64,000 bases of DNA from Nocardioides agariphilus (GCF_015352445.1 NZ_JADKPO010000006.1:115778-179777); one strand, 5' to 3'. Shown: positions 54,054-63,849, counted from the stretch's first letter. Numbers and translations: made by a program. Notes: generated by a model not told the origin, from the sequence alone.

Positions 54054-54772
54054 ACGGGATCACACGGGGCCTGGATGTCCTTGGTGGTGCCGTAGTCGTC
54101 GAAGCCGACGGTGTAGGTGTTGGCGTCGGCGTCCGGGTAGAAGACGCCGGTCAGTGCCAATTCGCGCAGCTCGTCGTCGTCGGTGATCTGGGCCGTCAGC
54201 CCGAAGTCGCCGGAGGCGCCAGGGATCACCTTGGCCACGACCTCGCCTGGCACCGTGCCCGTGTACTTGGTGAGGATCTCGTTGTTGTCGGCGCCGCCGC
54301 GGATGCTCTCGTTCTTCTCCAGGTCGGTGGCGGCGCCGAGGATCGCCGCGAAGCCGTTGTCGGGGGAGAGGAAGCCGGCCGGGTCAGGAGCTCCGTAGTC
54401 GGCCGGGTCGACGTCGGACCAGCCGGGGGTGAGCGGGATCTGGGCGCACACCAGGTCGTCGACCCCGACGACCGGGACCTCGAAGGCCTGACCGCTCAGC
54501 GTCACCGTGAGCGAGCCCTCGAAGGCGGGCGCGTCGGTAGCGGTGCCTTCGGCCTTCTGGATGCCGTTGATGCCCTCCGGCAGGTCCTTGGTCTCGAGGG
54601 TGAGGTTGACGCCGGGGGTGACGGTCAGCCGGGCCTGTGCGGCCGAGAACACGTCCTCGGGCGTCTTGGCGCCAGACTTGGAGCCCGAGTCGTCACCGCC
54701 GCACGCCGACACCGACGCGCCGAGGGCGAGGACGAGCGCGGGTACGACGCCCATCCAGGTCCGCTTGGTCAC
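54050..54772 (-). CDS. lprG: LppX/LprG family lipoprotein
   Basis: 240 aa. Signal and lipobox (VLALGASVSACGG, acylated Cys about 24). The mature domain (PEDVFSAAQARLTVTPGVNLTLETKDLPEGI, YDQ-less but with LVCAQIPLTPGWSDVDPADYGAPDPAGFL) matches the LppX_LprAFG fold with a lipid-binding cavity. It would receive a lipid cargo from the P55 exporter encoded next. The GTG start is five bases after the parC stop, so all three may share a transcript. An ATG six codons later is an alternative start. Confidence 0.9.
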   Translation of the reverse strand: MTKRTWMGVVPALVLALGASVSACGGDDSGSKSGAKTPEDVFSAAQARLTVTPGVNLTLETKDLPEGINGIQKAEGTATDAPAFEGSLTVTLSGQAFEVPVVGVDDLVCAQIPLTPGWSDVDPADYGAPDPAGFLSPDNGFAAILGAATDLEKNESIRGGADNNEILTKYTGTVPGEVVAKVIPGASGDFGLTAQITDDDELRELALTGVFYPDADANTYTVGFDDYGTTKDIQAPCDPV

Positions 54773-54777
54773 GAGCG

Positions 54778-57264
54778 TCAGCCTCGCACACCGGACAGCA
54801 CGGCCAGTGCCGATGCGACCGGTCCGGCACAGGCAGCGATCGGCTGGGTGCCGGGAGTGCCCGAACCGTCTCGGCGGCCCGTGGCCTCGGGCAGGTCGAC
54901 CGGAGCACCGCTGGCCGCGGCAGCCCGGGCCGGCGCGGTGCCCGCCCAGGCCAGCACCAAGGTGTCCTCCCCCTTGAGGAACCGGTGGCACCGGACCCCG
55001 CCGGTGGCCCGGCCCTTGCCGGGGTACTCGGCGAAGGGCGTCACCTTCAGTGCTCCGGGCTCGGTGCCAGGCAGCGCGGTGGAGGAACCCGAGGCCGTCA
55101 CGACCACGGCGCCGTCGCCGGCAGCCAGGTCGATCGCACCGAACCAGACGACCCGCTCTCCGGCCGCCACCCGGACCCCCGCCATTCCGCCGCCCGCACG
55201 GCCCTGAGGGCGGACCCCGTCTGCGCCGAAGTGGAGCAGCTGCGCGTCGGAGGTGATGAAGCACAGCGTCTCGGACCCGGTCGCCAGGTCCGTGGCACCG
55301 ACCACCTCGTCGTCGTCCTTGAGGCCGATAACGTCCCACTCGTCGCGGTTGGAGAGCACTTCGGGGTTGACCCGCTTGACCACGCCCTGGCGGGTGCCGA
55401 GCGCGAGGCCCGGTCCGTCGGTGCGCAGGCCGGTGAGGGCGAGCGCGCGCTCACGCGGATCGAGCGAGAGCACCTCGCTCAGCGGGAGGCCGCCTTGGAG
55501 ATTGGGGTCGTTGGCCGACGCCGGCAGCGTGGGCAGGTCGAGCACGCCGATCTTGAGGACGCGGCCGCGACTCGTGACCACTCCGACCTCGCCCCTCGCG
55601 GTCGTGCGGACGGCGGACACGATGACATCGTGGTTGGCCCGGGAGTCGCCGCGGCCGGGGACCTCGTCCGTCGACGAGCGCGCAAGGAGCCCGGATGAGG
55701 AGAGGAAGGCGAAGCACGGGTCGTCGGTGACCTCGAGCGGTGTGGCGGTCGTGGTCACCGCGGTGCCGGCCGACTCGAGCAGGACCGTGCGGCGCGGGGT
55801 GCCGTAGGTCTTGGCGACCTCCGCGAGCTCGTCGGAAACGACCCGCCAACGCAGCTGCTCGTCGCCGATGATCGCGTCGAGCTCCTCGATCTCGCGCTCC
55901 AGCTCGGACTGCTCCTTCTCGAGCTCGATACGAGAGAACTTCGTGAGGCGGCGCAGCGGCATCTCGAGGATGTAGTCGGTCTGGACCTCACTGAGGTCGA
56001 AGACCTGCATCAGGCGCTCCTTGGCCTCGGCGGCGTTGTCGCTGGAGCGGATCAGCTGGATCACCTCGTCGATGTCGAGGATGGCGATCAGCAGGCCCTG
56101 CACGCGGTGCAGGCGTTCGGCGGCCTTGCCGCGGCGGAACTCCGAGCGTCGGCGTACGACCTCGAAGCGGTGGTCGAGGAAGACCTGCAGCAGCTCGCGG
56201 AGCCCGAGCGTGCGCGGCTGCCCGTCGACGAGCGCGACAGTGTTGATGCCGAAGGAATCCTCGAGCGGCGTCTGCTTGTAGAGCTGCTCGAGCAGGGCCT
56301 CGGGGTGGAAGCCGTTCTTGACCTCGATGACCAGGCGCAGACCCTTGGCGCGGTCGGAGAGGTCCTTGACGTCGGAGATCCCTAGCAGCTTCTTGGACTG
56401 GACGAGCACCTTGATCCGCTCAACGACCTTCTCGGTGCCGATGCCGTAGGGGAGCTCGGTGACCACGATGCCCTTGCGGCGGCCGAGGTTCTCGACCCGG
56501 GCGCTGGCGCGCATGCGGAAGCTGCCGCGCCCGGTCTCGTAGGCCTCCTTGACGCCGTCAAGTCCGACGATCTTGCCGCCGGTCGGAAGGTCAGGACCGG
56601 GGATGAAGCGCATCAGCGTCTCGACCGAGGAGTCGGGGTGCTTGATCAGGTGACGGAGCGCCTGCACGACCTCTACCAGGTTGTGGGGTGCGATGTTGGT
56701 GGCCATGCCGACCGCGATGCCGGTGGTGCCGTTGACGATCAGGTGGGGGATCGCCGCCGGCAGCACGCTCGGCTCGGTCTCGCGGGAGTCGTAGTTGGGG
56801 CGGAAGTCGACCGTGTCCTCGAGGATCCCGTCAGTCATCGCGACCGCGGGAGGCGCCATCCGGCACTCGGTGTAGCGCATGGCTGCCGGACTGTCGTCAG
56901 GAGATCCGAAGTTGCCGTGTCCGTCGATGGTGGGCAGTCGCATGGACCAGGGCTGGGCCATGCGGACCAGCGCGTCGTAGATCGCACCGTCACCGTGGGG
57001 GTGGAGACGACCCATCACCTCTCCGACGACGCGTGCGCTCTTGACGTGGCCGCGGTCGGGACGCAGGCCCATGTCGGCCATCGTGTAGAGGATGCGGCGC
57101 TGGACAGGCTTCAGGCCGTCGCGGGCGTCGGGCAGGGCGCGGGAGTAGATGACGGAGTAGGCGTACTCGAGGAACGAGGACCGCATCTCCTCGCCGACGT
57201 CGGTGTCGACGATGTGCTCCTCGAAGTCGTCGGGGAGGTCCTGCTTCGTGGTGCGCCGCGCCAT
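54778..57264 (-). CDS. parC: DNA topoisomerase IV subunit A
   Basis: 828 aa from ATG 57264. The breakage-reunion domain has catalytic Tyr131 ([10 protein letters not shown]), the helix-turn [10 protein letters not shown] and [20 protein letters not shown]. The C-terminal pinwheel lacks the GyrA box QRRGGKG ([10 protein letters not shown] stands near that place), which favours topoisomerase IV over gyrase. It pairs with ParE at 45.8 kb, as in Streptomyces, whereas mycobacteria have only gyrase. A weak GGGGAGA site precedes the start. The LprG-P55 genes lie immediately downstream. Confidence 0.93.
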   Translation of the reverse strand: MARRTTKQDLPDDFEEHIVDTDVGEEMRSSFLEYAYSVIYSRALPDARDGLKPVQRRILYTMADMGLRPDRGHVKSARVVGEVMGRLHPHGDGAIYDALVRMAQPWSMRLPTIDGHGNFGSPDDSPAAMRYTECRMAPPAVAMTDGILEDTVDFRPNYDSRETEPSVLPAAIPHLIVNGTTGIAVGMATNIAPHNLVEVVQALRHLIKHPDSSVETLMRFIPGPDLPTGGKIVGLDGVKEAYETGRGSFRMRASARVENLGRRKGIVVTELPYGIGTEKVVERIKVLVQSKKLLGISDVKDLSDRAKGLRLVIEVKNGFHPEALLEQLYKQTPLEDSFGINTVALVDGQPRTLGLRELLQVFLDHRFEVVRRRSEFRRGKAAERLHRVQGLLIAILDIDEVIQLIRSSDNAAEAKERLMQVFDLSEVQTDYILEMPLRRLTKFSRIELEKEQSELEREIEELDAIIGDEQLRWRVVSDELAEVAKTYGTPRRTVLLESAGTAVTTTATPLEVTDDPCFAFLSSSGLLARSSTDEVPGRGDSRANHDVIVSAVRTTARGEVGVVTSRGRVLKIGVLDLPTLPASANDPNLQGGLPLSEVLSLDPRERALALTGLRTDGPGLALGTRQGVVKRVNPEVLSNRDEWDVIGLKDDDEVVGATDLATGSETLCFITSDAQLLHFGADGVRPQGRAGGGMAGVRVAAGERVVWFGAIDLAAGDGAVVVTASGSSTALPGTEPGALKVTPFAEYPGKGRATGGVRCHRFLKGEDTLVLAWAGTAPARAAAASGAPVDLPEATGRRDGSGTPGTQPIAACAGPVASALAVLSGVRG

Positions 57265-57320
57265 GCGGGCATTCTCCCCGTCCGCGCCGACGGTTGGGTC
57301 GTGGGCTCGCCGGGTCAGGC

Positions 57321-57368
57321 GGACGTCATACGTTCTGGTCGCTATAGCGACCACTTCGTATGACGTCC
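57321..57368. repeat. 48-bp near-perfect palindrome upstream of parC
   Basis: Outer arms GGACGTCATACG and CGTATGACGTCC (12 bp) surround TTC/CTT mismatches and an 18-base perfect core TGGTCGCTATAGCGACCA without loop. Each half matches the other at 21 of 24 positions. It lies between a small membrane gene (whose terminator it may be) and the parC start 57 bases away. Confidence 0.8.
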
Positions 57369-57385
57369 CGGAGGATCTCGGGGTC

Positions 57386-57742
57386 TCAGGCGGTGCCGGT
57401 CTCGGGGGGCTCGCCCCCAGCAGGGGCCGTCTGCTCGTCGTACCGCTTCAGGACCAGCACGCACACGGCGAGCGCCAACGCGGGCACCAGGAGCGTCCAG
57501 ATCGTCGCGGGCACCGTCACCAGGCAGCCGACGCAGACAAGGGTGGCCCCGAGTCCAGGTCGATGTCGGTGGACGGCCTCGCCGGTCAGTAGCAGGGCAC
57601 CGCCGCCGACGAGCGTGCCGAACCAGAAGGGGATCCCGCCGTCACCCGACTTGACGGCACGAGTCGTCTCGGCGATGCCGGCGGCGACGTAGATGAGCCC
57701 GAGACCTAGGACGGCCCAGCGAGTGAGCCTGAGGCGGGTCAC
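57386..57742 (-). CDS. Small polytopic membrane protein
   Basis: 118 aa with four predicted helices ([74 protein letters not shown]) and a short soluble tail. GTG start behind a TAACGT box. No family recognised. The 48-bp palindrome lies 18 bases past its stop. Confidence 0.75.
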   Translation of the reverse strand: MTRLRLTRWAVLGLGLIYVAAGIAETTRAVKSGDGGIPFWFGTLVGGGALLLTGEAVHRHRPGLGATLVCVGCLVTVPATIWTLLVPALALAVCVLVLKRYDEQTAPAGGEPPETGTA

Positions 57743-57764
57743 ACCTCACGTTAAGTCCGGTGTC

Positions 57765-57770
57765 TAGCCT
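57765..57770 (+). promoter_or_regulatory. Leaderless -10 box of the gene at 57777
   Basis: TAGCCT, then GCGGCC, then ATG at 57777. Divergent from the small membrane gene. Confidence 0.6.
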
Positions 57771-57776
57771 GCGGCC

Positions 57777-58391
57777 ATGCACTTCGACTGGGACCAGTCC
57801 CGACAGGCATTCCACGACGCGGCCGGGTGGTACCTCGCCGTCACCGGGCGCGTCGGTGACCGATGGGATGAGCCCGGGCTGGGGGAGTGGACCGTGCGTG
57901 ACCTGGTCGGCCACACCAGCCGGTCTTTCGTCACCGTCGAGACCTACCTGGCCCAGCCAGCGGACACGGTCACGCTCGAGACGGCAGGCGACTACATCCG
58001 GGCCGCGAGCGTGGTGGCGCGTGGCCCCGAGGTCGCCCAGCGCGGACGCGACGCGGCCGCGGCGCTCGGCCCTGACCCGGTCGCGGCCGTGTCCGGGATC
58101 GGGGCTCGCGTCCGGCACCTGGTCGACGACTGCACCGGTCAGGAGCTGATGACCACGATCGTCGGCGGGATGCGGCTGGGCGACTACCTGCCGACCCGTA
58201 CCTTCGAGCTCGCCGTGCACACGGCCGACCTGGCCGTGGCCTTGGGCGAGCCGCTCGACGTACCTGCCTCGGCGGCGCGCCAGGCGCTCGCCGTCGTCGC
58301 GGACATCGCGGTGAGCGAGGGCAAGGCAGGGCCGCTGCTGTTGCAGGCAACTGGGCGTACGGGGCTGCCCGAGGGATTCTCGGTCTTCTGA
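57777..58391 (+). CDS. Maleylpyruvate isomerase N-terminal (DinB-like) domain protein
   Basis: 204 aa with the four-helix MDMPI_N fold: WYLAVTGRVGDRWDEPGLGEWTVRDLVGHTSRSFVTVETYL contains the first metal His, and RTFELAVHTADLAVALG carries the second His and Asp. Actinobacterial members bind a divalent metal and may use mycothiol, but most are of unknown reaction. Leaderless start. Convergent with the LCP gene (14 bases between). Confidence 0.85.
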   Translation: MHFDWDQSRQAFHDAAGWYLAVTGRVGDRWDEPGLGEWTVRDLVGHTSRSFVTVETYLAQPADTVTLETAGDYIRAASVVARGPEVAQRGRDAAAALGPDPVAAVSGIGARVRHLVDDCTGQELMTTIVGGMRLGDYLPTRTFELAVHTADLAVALGEPLDVPASAARQALAVVADIAVSEGKAGPLLLQATGRTGLPEGFSVF

Positions 58392-58404
58392 CGACCGTGT
58401 TGCG

Positions 58405-59886
58405 TCAGGGGCTGGGCCAGCCCTCCGGGTTGTGGGCGCAGCTGTCCTTGACGTCGACCGCGTCGCCGGGATCGTCGGCTTCGGAGCCGGCGCGTGGTTT
58501 GGGTCGACCATCGAGGCGCGCGATCGCCTTCTGCACCGACTCCTGCATCCACGCGAAGTCCGGGTCGCCGGAGAAGAACCGGTCGGAGCGGACGAACGCC
58601 ACCGAGCGCATCCGGCGGTCCTTGACCTTGAGCCCGAGGTTGACCAGGGCCGGCAGGACCGAGCGCGGTACGTCGGTGCGCACGATCTGCTTGCCGGTCT
58701 TGGCGAGGTCGAGGTAGCGGCGTACGACGGTCACCGGGTCGGCTGCCTCGGCGATCGCGCCGACCATGCAACGCTGCCGCAGCATCCGCTCGTAGTCGTC
58801 GGATCCCCAGCGACCTCGTGCGAACCACAGGGCATGGAACCCGTCCAGGTGCTGGTCGGGACCTGGCTCGAGGTAGCCGGTCGGCGGGATGCCGCGGTCG
58901 GTGTCGCCGTTGATCGCCACGGGCTCGTTGATGTTGACGGTCACGCCGCCGATGGCGTCGACCACCTGCTGGAAGCCGAGGAGGTTGACCAGCACGTAGT
59001 AGTCGACGGGGATGCCGAGGCTCCCGGCCACTGCCTGCTTCAGCGCGTCGGCGCCCTCGTTGTCGGACTTGCCGAGGATGCCCGGGTGGAGGGCCGGCAC
59101 CTGTCCGTAGATCGCGTTGAGCATCGCGCTGTCGGGCGCGTAGGGGTCGGTGTACCCGTCGGGGTAGAGCGCGTGGAGTGGGCTGTCGGCGGGGAACTGG
59201 GCGTGCAGCATGTTGCGCGGCAGGCTGAAGATGACCGACTTCCCCGACGACGTGTCGATGACCAGCAGCATGATCGAGTCGGTGCGCACGCCCTCGCGGG
59301 AGACGGAGCCGTCGCCACCGAGCAGCAGGATGCTGACCCTCTCCCGGCCGGCCCACGGGTCGTCATGGGTGACCCCTCGGGGGGCGGTGGCCGTCTGGTT
59401 CTCGGTGAACAGCGTCTCGACCAGGTCGGCCTGCGCCGTGGCGACTCGCATCGAGTGGGCGACGGGCAGGGCGGCCAGGAGGCAGGCCACGACGACGAAG
59501 ACCGCTCCGGAGGCCGTGCGCAGCCGGGGCGCGTGCAGCGGACGTGCCCAGACGTAGGTCGCGATGAGACTCATCGCCCACACGGCGAGCGCGACACCGA
59601 GCGCGACCGACACGGTGCGCAGCCGTTCGGGGTCCGTGGCCAGCTCGACGAAGGGGTCCAGGTCTCGCACCGTGGCCAGCAGGTAGACAGCGCCGCCGAC
59701 GAACGGGGCCAGGAGCACGTACCCGATGACGCGTCCGGTCCACAGGATCCCGGCGCCCGGGAACACCGCTCCGAACAGCGTGACTCCGAGGGCTCCGCGG
59801 ACGGTGCGCGCGCGACGCTGACGGACCAGTCGGTCCAGCCGGTCGCGTCTTCGGGCGCGGTGGGACCCCGCACGCTGCTGGTGCAC
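58405..59886 (-). CDS. LytR-CpsA-Psr (LCP) family glycopolymer ligase
   Basis: 493 aa. Basic N-terminus, then several helices (LGVTLFGAVFPGAGILWTG, VIGYVLLAPFVGGAVYLLATV and two more) rather than the usual single anchor, then the LCP domain (about 150-430): SILLLGGDGSVSREGVRTDSIMLLVID with Asp/Arg metal and phosphate contacts, FSLPRNMLHAQFP, GGVTVNINEPVAING, LDGFHALWFARGRWGSDDYERMLRQRCMVGAI. It transfers a polyprenyl-linked polysaccharide to peptidoglycan. GTG 59886 is chosen; CATTCT lies six bases upstream. It may attach the glycan made by the 7-26 kb genes. Confidence 0.92.
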   Translation of the reverse strand: MHQQRAGSHRARRRDRLDRLVRQRRARTVRGALGVTLFGAVFPGAGILWTGRVIGYVLLAPFVGGAVYLLATVRDLDPFVELATDPERLRTVSVALGVALAVWAMSLIATYVWARPLHAPRLRTASGAVFVVVACLLAALPVAHSMRVATAQADLVETLFTENQTATAPRGVTHDDPWAGRERVSILLLGGDGSVSREGVRTDSIMLLVIDTSSGKSVIFSLPRNMLHAQFPADSPLHALYPDGYTDPYAPDSAMLNAIYGQVPALHPGILGKSDNEGADALKQAVAGSLGIPVDYYVLVNLLGFQQVVDAIGGVTVNINEPVAINGDTDRGIPPTGYLEPGPDQHLDGFHALWFARGRWGSDDYERMLRQRCMVGAIAEAADPVTVVRRYLDLAKTGKQIVRTDVPRSVLPALVNLGLKVKDRRMRSVAFVRSDRFFSGDPDFAWMQESVQKAIARLDGRPKPRAGSEADDPGDAVDVKDSCAHNPEGWPSP

Positions 59887-59943
59887 GAGAGAAGAATGCC
59901 GGTAGAAGTGCCGAAATGGGTGTAAGCGGCGATCAGTGAGGAT

Positions 59944-60834
59944 GTGCGTGTGCTCGACCTCGACCAGCCCGTGGTGCTCGACGGCGGTCTGTCCACCGTC
60001 TTGGAGGAGCAGGGCGCGGACCTCAGCGGCTCGCTGTGGACCGCCCGGCTGCTGGCCGAGGAGCCAGAGCGGATCGCGGCTGCTCATCGCGCCTTCTTCG
60101 ACGCGGGTTCCCGGGTGGCGACGACCGCGAGCTACCAGGCGAGCGTGGAGGGGCTGGTGGCGGCGGGGCACGACGAGGACGACGCGCGGCAGCTGATCCG
60201 ACGTAGCGTGACGATTGCGCGCGAGGTCGCGCAGGAGTTTCCCGGAGCCCTGGTCGCCGCGTCGGTCGGGCCGTACGGTGCCTTTCTCGCCGACGGCTCG
60301 GAGTACCGGGGCAGGTACGACGTCACCGCGGCGCGCCTGCGCGAGTTCCACGGACCGCGGCTGGAGCTCCTCGCCGAGGCCGGCCCCGACCTGCTGGCCG
60401 TCGAGACCATCCCCGACGCCGACGAGGCCGAGGTGATCGTCGAGCTGCTGGACGAGATCGGAGTGCCGGCGTGGTTCAGCTACTCGGTCAGGGGCAGTCG
60501 CACCAGCGCCGGACAGCCCCTCGTCGCTGCGTACGGCGTGCTGCGCTCGTGCCGCTCGCTCGTCGCGGCGGGCGTCAACTGCTCCGACCAAGCCGACGTC
60601 CTCCGCGCTGCCGAGTGCGCGGTGGCCGTCACGGGTCTGCCTGCGGTCGCCTACCCGAACCGCGGCGGCGCGTGGGACGCGGACTCCAAGACCTGGGCCT
60701 ACGGCGAGCCGCTCGACCTCGACCTGGTGCCGGCCTGGCTGGACGCCGGCGTACGTCTGCTCGGGGGCTGCTGCGGCAACGGTCCCGCGGACATCGCGCG
60801 CCTGGCGGACCGAACCCGGCCCGAGTCGGCCTAG
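59944..60834 (+). CDS. mmuM: Homocysteine S-methyltransferase
   Basis: 296 aa. Transfers methyl from S-methylmethionine or SAM to homocysteine, giving methionine. Zinc ligands Cys213 (GVNCSD) and Cys276-Cys277 (GGCCGNGP) are present, with VVLDGGLSTVLEEQG at the start of the TIM barrel. The start is GTG 59944, or GTG 59950 with GTGAGGA ahead of it. Divergent from the LCP gene. Confidence 0.93.
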   Translation: MRVLDLDQPVVLDGGLSTVLEEQGADLSGSLWTARLLAEEPERIAAAHRAFFDAGSRVATTASYQASVEGLVAAGHDEDDARQLIRRSVTIAREVAQEFPGALVAASVGPYGAFLADGSEYRGRYDVTAARLREFHGPRLELLAEAGPDLLAVETIPDADEAEVIVELLDEIGVPAWFSYSVRGSRTSAGQPLVAAYGVLRSCRSLVAAGVNCSDQADVLRAAECAVAVTGLPAVAYPNRGGAWDADSKTWAYGEPLDLDLVPAWLDAGVRLLGGCCGNGPADIARLADRTRPESA

Positions 60835-60878
60835 CCGCGGCGACACCTCGGCGTCACTGACACGTCATAGGCGGTCGG

Positions 60879-60884
60879 TAGCCT
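60879..60884 (+). promoter_or_regulatory. Leaderless -10 box of the GNAT/acyl-CoA synthetase gene
   Basis: TAGCCT, then GCTCCG, then GTG at 60891. Confidence 0.6.
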
Positions 60885-60890
60885 GCTCCG

Positions 60891-63590
60891 GTGACGAACG
60901 TCGAGCAGGAAGCCGCCGCCGCACCGCGGCACTGGGAGGCCGACGTCCTGCTGCGCGACGGTCAGAGCGCGCACATCCGGCCGATCCGGCAGGACGACGG
61001 CGACCTGCTGGTCCAGTTCTACGACCGCGTCTCCGACCAGTCGAAGTACTTCAGGTTCTTCACCGCGATGCCGAAGCTCTCCGAGCGCGACGTCCGGCGC
61101 TTCACCCACGTCGACCACGTGCAGCGAGTGGCGTTCGTCGTCACCCTCAACAGGCGGATCATTGCGCTGGGCAGCTACGAGGGCGACGGCTCGGGGCGGG
61201 CCGAGGTGGCGTTCCTCGTCGAGGACGCCCAGCAGGGGCGCGGGATCGGCCAGCTGCTGCTCGAGCACCTCGCGCAGGCCGGTCGGGAGCGTGGCATCGA
61301 GCGGTTCGTGGCCGAGGTGCTGCCCGACAACGAGCGGATGATCCTGACCTTCCGTGACGCCGGCTACCGCCTGGTCAGCGACATCGAGGACGGCGTGATG
61401 ACGCTGGAGTTCCCGATCGAGACGACCGACACGGCAGCCGGGGTGATGGCCAACCGCGAGCACCGTGCCGAGGCGAAGTCGATCGAGATGTTCTTCAAGC
61501 CGCGGTCGGTCGCCGTCATCGGCGCCAGCCGGCGGCAGGACACCATCGGCCAAGCACTCGTGCGTCATCTGGTGCTCGGCGACTACGCCGGACGGGTCTA
61601 CGTCGTCAACGACCGGGCGACCTCCGTATCGGGCATGCCGGCTCACGCGACCGTGAGCGAGATCCAAGACGACGTGGACGTGGCGATCGTGGCGGTGCCG
61701 GCCGACTCGGTGCAAGACGTGGTGCTCGACTGCGCCAACAAGGGCGTGCATGGGCTGGTGGTGATCTCGTCCGGGTTCGCCGAGGTCGGGGAGGAGGGGA
61801 GGCGTCGCCAGCGCCGGCTGCTCGGGCTGTGCCGCTCCTACGGACTGCGGCTGATCGGACCCAACTGCCTGGGCATCATCAACACCGATCCTGCGATCCA
61901 GCTCAACGCCTCGCTGTCGAGCCACATGCCGGCGCGGGGCCGCGCGGGCTTCTTCTGCCAGTCCGGCGCGCTGGGTTCCGCGATCCTCGAGAAGGTCACC
62001 AACCGTGGGCTCGGCCTCTCCACGTTCATCAGCGCCGGCAACCGCGCGGACGTCTCGGGCAACGACGTGCTCCAGTACTGGGAGGAGGACGACGCCACCG
62101 AGGTGGTGCTCCTCTACCTGGAGTCCATCGGCAACCCACGCAAGTTCTCCCGCATCGCCAGACGGGTCTCGCTGCGCAAGCCGATCATCGCGGTGCGCTC
62201 GGGCCGCACCACCCAGGGCGTGCCGATGGGCCAGATCGTCCGCCGGATCGGAGCGCCGCAGCGTGCCGTCGACGCGATGTTCAAGCAGGCCGGCGTCATC
62301 CAGGTCGACACCCTCGACGAGATGTTCGACGTCGCCCAGCTGCTCGCCCACCAGCCCCTCCCACGCGGCCGACGGGTGGCGATCATCGGCAACAGCGACG
62401 CGATCGGTCTGCTCGCATCTGACGCCGCGTCATCGGTCGGTCTGGTCGTCAACCGCTCGATGTCCCTCGGCGCCGAGGCGACGGCCGAGGACTTCGAAGA
62501 TGCCCTCGACGCAGCCATCGACGACCCCGACATCGACTCTGTGGTCGCGGTCTACGTGCCGCCGATCAACACCTCCGGCGAGGACGTCGCCCGCCTGCTG
62601 GCCGCCGTGGGGGAGCAGTCCGACAAGCCGATCGTCTCGTCGTTCCTCGGCGCCGAGGGCGTCCCCGAGCTGCTCCGCGTCCCCGATGTCGCAGGTGCCA
62701 GTGCCGGACGCGGCTCCGTGCCGTCGTACCCCGCCATCGAGTCCGCCGTGCGCGCGCTGGCCTCCGTCGTCGGGTACGCCGTGTGGCTGCGCACCCCCAA
62801 TGGTCCGGTCGCGATGGTCGCCGAGGCCGAGCCCGCGGCGGCGAAGAAGTTCGTCAACCAGATCCTCGTCGAGCACCCCGACGGCACCGACCTGACCCAC
62901 AGCGAGCTGCAGACCCTGCTGGCCTGCTACGACATCGACCTGTGGGACGCGACCCGGGTCTCGACGCTGCGCGACGCGGTCAGGGCCGGAAAGGAGCTCG
63001 GTTGGGACGTGGTGCTCAAGGCGACGGCCGACCGGCTCCGCGAGCGCCCCGACCTGGCCCATGTCTGGCGCAGCATCGACAACCAGACCGAGATGCGCCA
63101 GGCCTGGCGCAGCCTCAACGACATCATCACCGATCCCGGCTCGGCGGGCTTCGTGGTGCAGAAGAACGCACCGCCGGGCATCCCGGTCAGCGTCGCGTCG
63201 GTGGAGGACCCGCTGTTCGGTCCGGTGGTCTCGTTCGGGATCTCGGGCCCGCTGACCGAGCTGCTCGAGGACCGGTCCTTCAGGATCCCGCCGCTTGGCG
63301 AACGCGACGCCGAGGCGATGGTGCGCGAGATCAAGGCAGCACCGATCCTGTTCGGCTACCGGGGCAGTGAGGCGGTCGACGTACCCGAGGTCGAGCGCCT
63401 CGTCCAACGCGTCGCCCAGCTCCAGCACGATCTGCCCCAGGTCGCCTCGCTCGAGCTCTCGCTCGTACTTGCCGGCGCCGAGGGATTGACCGTGCTCACC
63501 GCCTCTGGCCGCGTCGAGCCGGTCGCCGACCCGCGCTCCGACTGGTTCGTGCGGAGGCTCCCCGACCTGGCCGACACCCTGCCTGGTTAG
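60891..63590 (+). CDS. Fusion of GNAT acetyltransferase and ADP-forming acyl-CoA synthetase domains
   Basis: 899 aa. GNAT domain at 25-180 (QQGRGIG, 114-120, in the acetyl-CoA loop); CoA-binding domain from about 200 (FFKPRSVAVIGASRRQDTIG); succinyl-CoA-ligase-like domain about 330-480 (FFCQSGALGSAILEKV, ISAGNRADVSGNDVLQYW); a third Rossmann-like part; and an ATP-grasp domain from about 670 to the end. The same domains, with GNAT at the other end, occur in protein lysine acetyltransferases PatZ/Pka. It is therefore a candidate regulator of central enzymes by acetylation; free ADP-forming synthetase activity is the alternative. Confidence 0.92.
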   Translation: MTNVEQEAAAAPRHWEADVLLRDGQSAHIRPIRQDDGDLLVQFYDRVSDQSKYFRFFTAMPKLSERDVRRFTHVDHVQRVAFVVTLNRRIIALGSYEGDGSGRAEVAFLVEDAQQGRGIGQLLLEHLAQAGRERGIERFVAEVLPDNERMILTFRDAGYRLVSDIEDGVMTLEFPIETTDTAAGVMANREHRAEAKSIEMFFKPRSVAVIGASRRQDTIGQALVRHLVLGDYAGRVYVVNDRATSVSGMPAHATVSEIQDDVDVAIVAVPADSVQDVVLDCANKGVHGLVVISSGFAEVGEEGRRRQRRLLGLCRSYGLRLIGPNCLGIINTDPAIQLNASLSSHMPARGRAGFFCQSGALGSAILEKVTNRGLGLSTFISAGNRADVSGNDVLQYWEEDDATEVVLLYLESIGNPRKFSRIARRVSLRKPIIAVRSGRTTQGVPMGQIVRRIGAPQRAVDAMFKQAGVIQVDTLDEMFDVAQLLAHQPLPRGRRVAIIGNSDAIGLLASDAASSVGLVVNRSMSLGAEATAEDFEDALDAAIDDPDIDSVVAVYVPPINTSGEDVARLLAAVGEQSDKPIVSSFLGAEGVPELLRVPDVAGASAGRGSVPSYPAIESAVRALASVVGYAVWLRTPNGPVAMVAEAEPAAAKKFVNQILVEHPDGTDLTHSELQTLLACYDIDLWDATRVSTLRDAVRAGKELGWDVVLKATADRLRERPDLAHVWRSIDNQTEMRQAWRSLNDIITDPGSAGFVVQKNAPPGIPVSVASVEDPLFGPVVSFGISGPLTELLEDRSFRIPPLGERDAEAMVREIKAAPILFGYRGSEAVDVPEVERLVQRVAQLQHDLPQVASLELSLVLAGAEGLTVLTASGRVEPVADPRSDWFVRRLPDLADTLPG

Positions 63591-63642
63591 CTCGCGCTCT
63601 GTCGTTTGGCTCGCTTCGCCCGCTCCGTCGTTTGGCTCGCTT

Positions 63643-63741
63643 CGCTCGCATGTCCGCGCGCTATGACCCTTGGTCTTCCTCCTCGCTCCGGTCGCTGCGC
63701 TCCCTGCGCTCGTCGTGCAGACCACAGCGGCGCCTGTCTTG
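63643..63741 (+). repeat. Direct repeat copy 1 (99 bp or more)
   Basis: Identical over 99 bases to 63902-64000 (offset 259). Contains CATGTCCGCGCGCTATGACC and several GCTCG runs. Confidence 0.9.
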
Positions 63742-63746
63742 TCACG

Positions 63747-63849
63747 GCTGGTTGAGGAAGGCGCGCTGGCGCCTGTCTCGAAACCGGGTGAGCGGATCAT
63801 CGACCTGCTCCGCGGTTTCGAGACGGGACTTCGTCCCTCCTCAACCAGC
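63747..63849. repeat. REP-like palindromic element
   Basis: Outer arms GCTGGTTGAGGA (63747-63758) and TCCTCAACCAGC (63838-63849); inner arms GTCTCGAAACC (63775-63785) and GGTTTCGAGAC (63814-63824). This nested arrangement resembles a dispersed intergenic repeat of Nocardioides-type genomes. Confidence 0.75.

Noticed and set aside
57321-57368. Chromosomal dif or parS site
   Set aside because: The sequence does not resemble the XerCD arms of dif or the parS motif TGTTTCACGTGAAACA.
62430-63800. Long open frame opposite the acyl-CoA synthetase and entering the repeats
   Set aside because: Antisense to a well-defined multidomain gene; its start lies in repetitive DNA.
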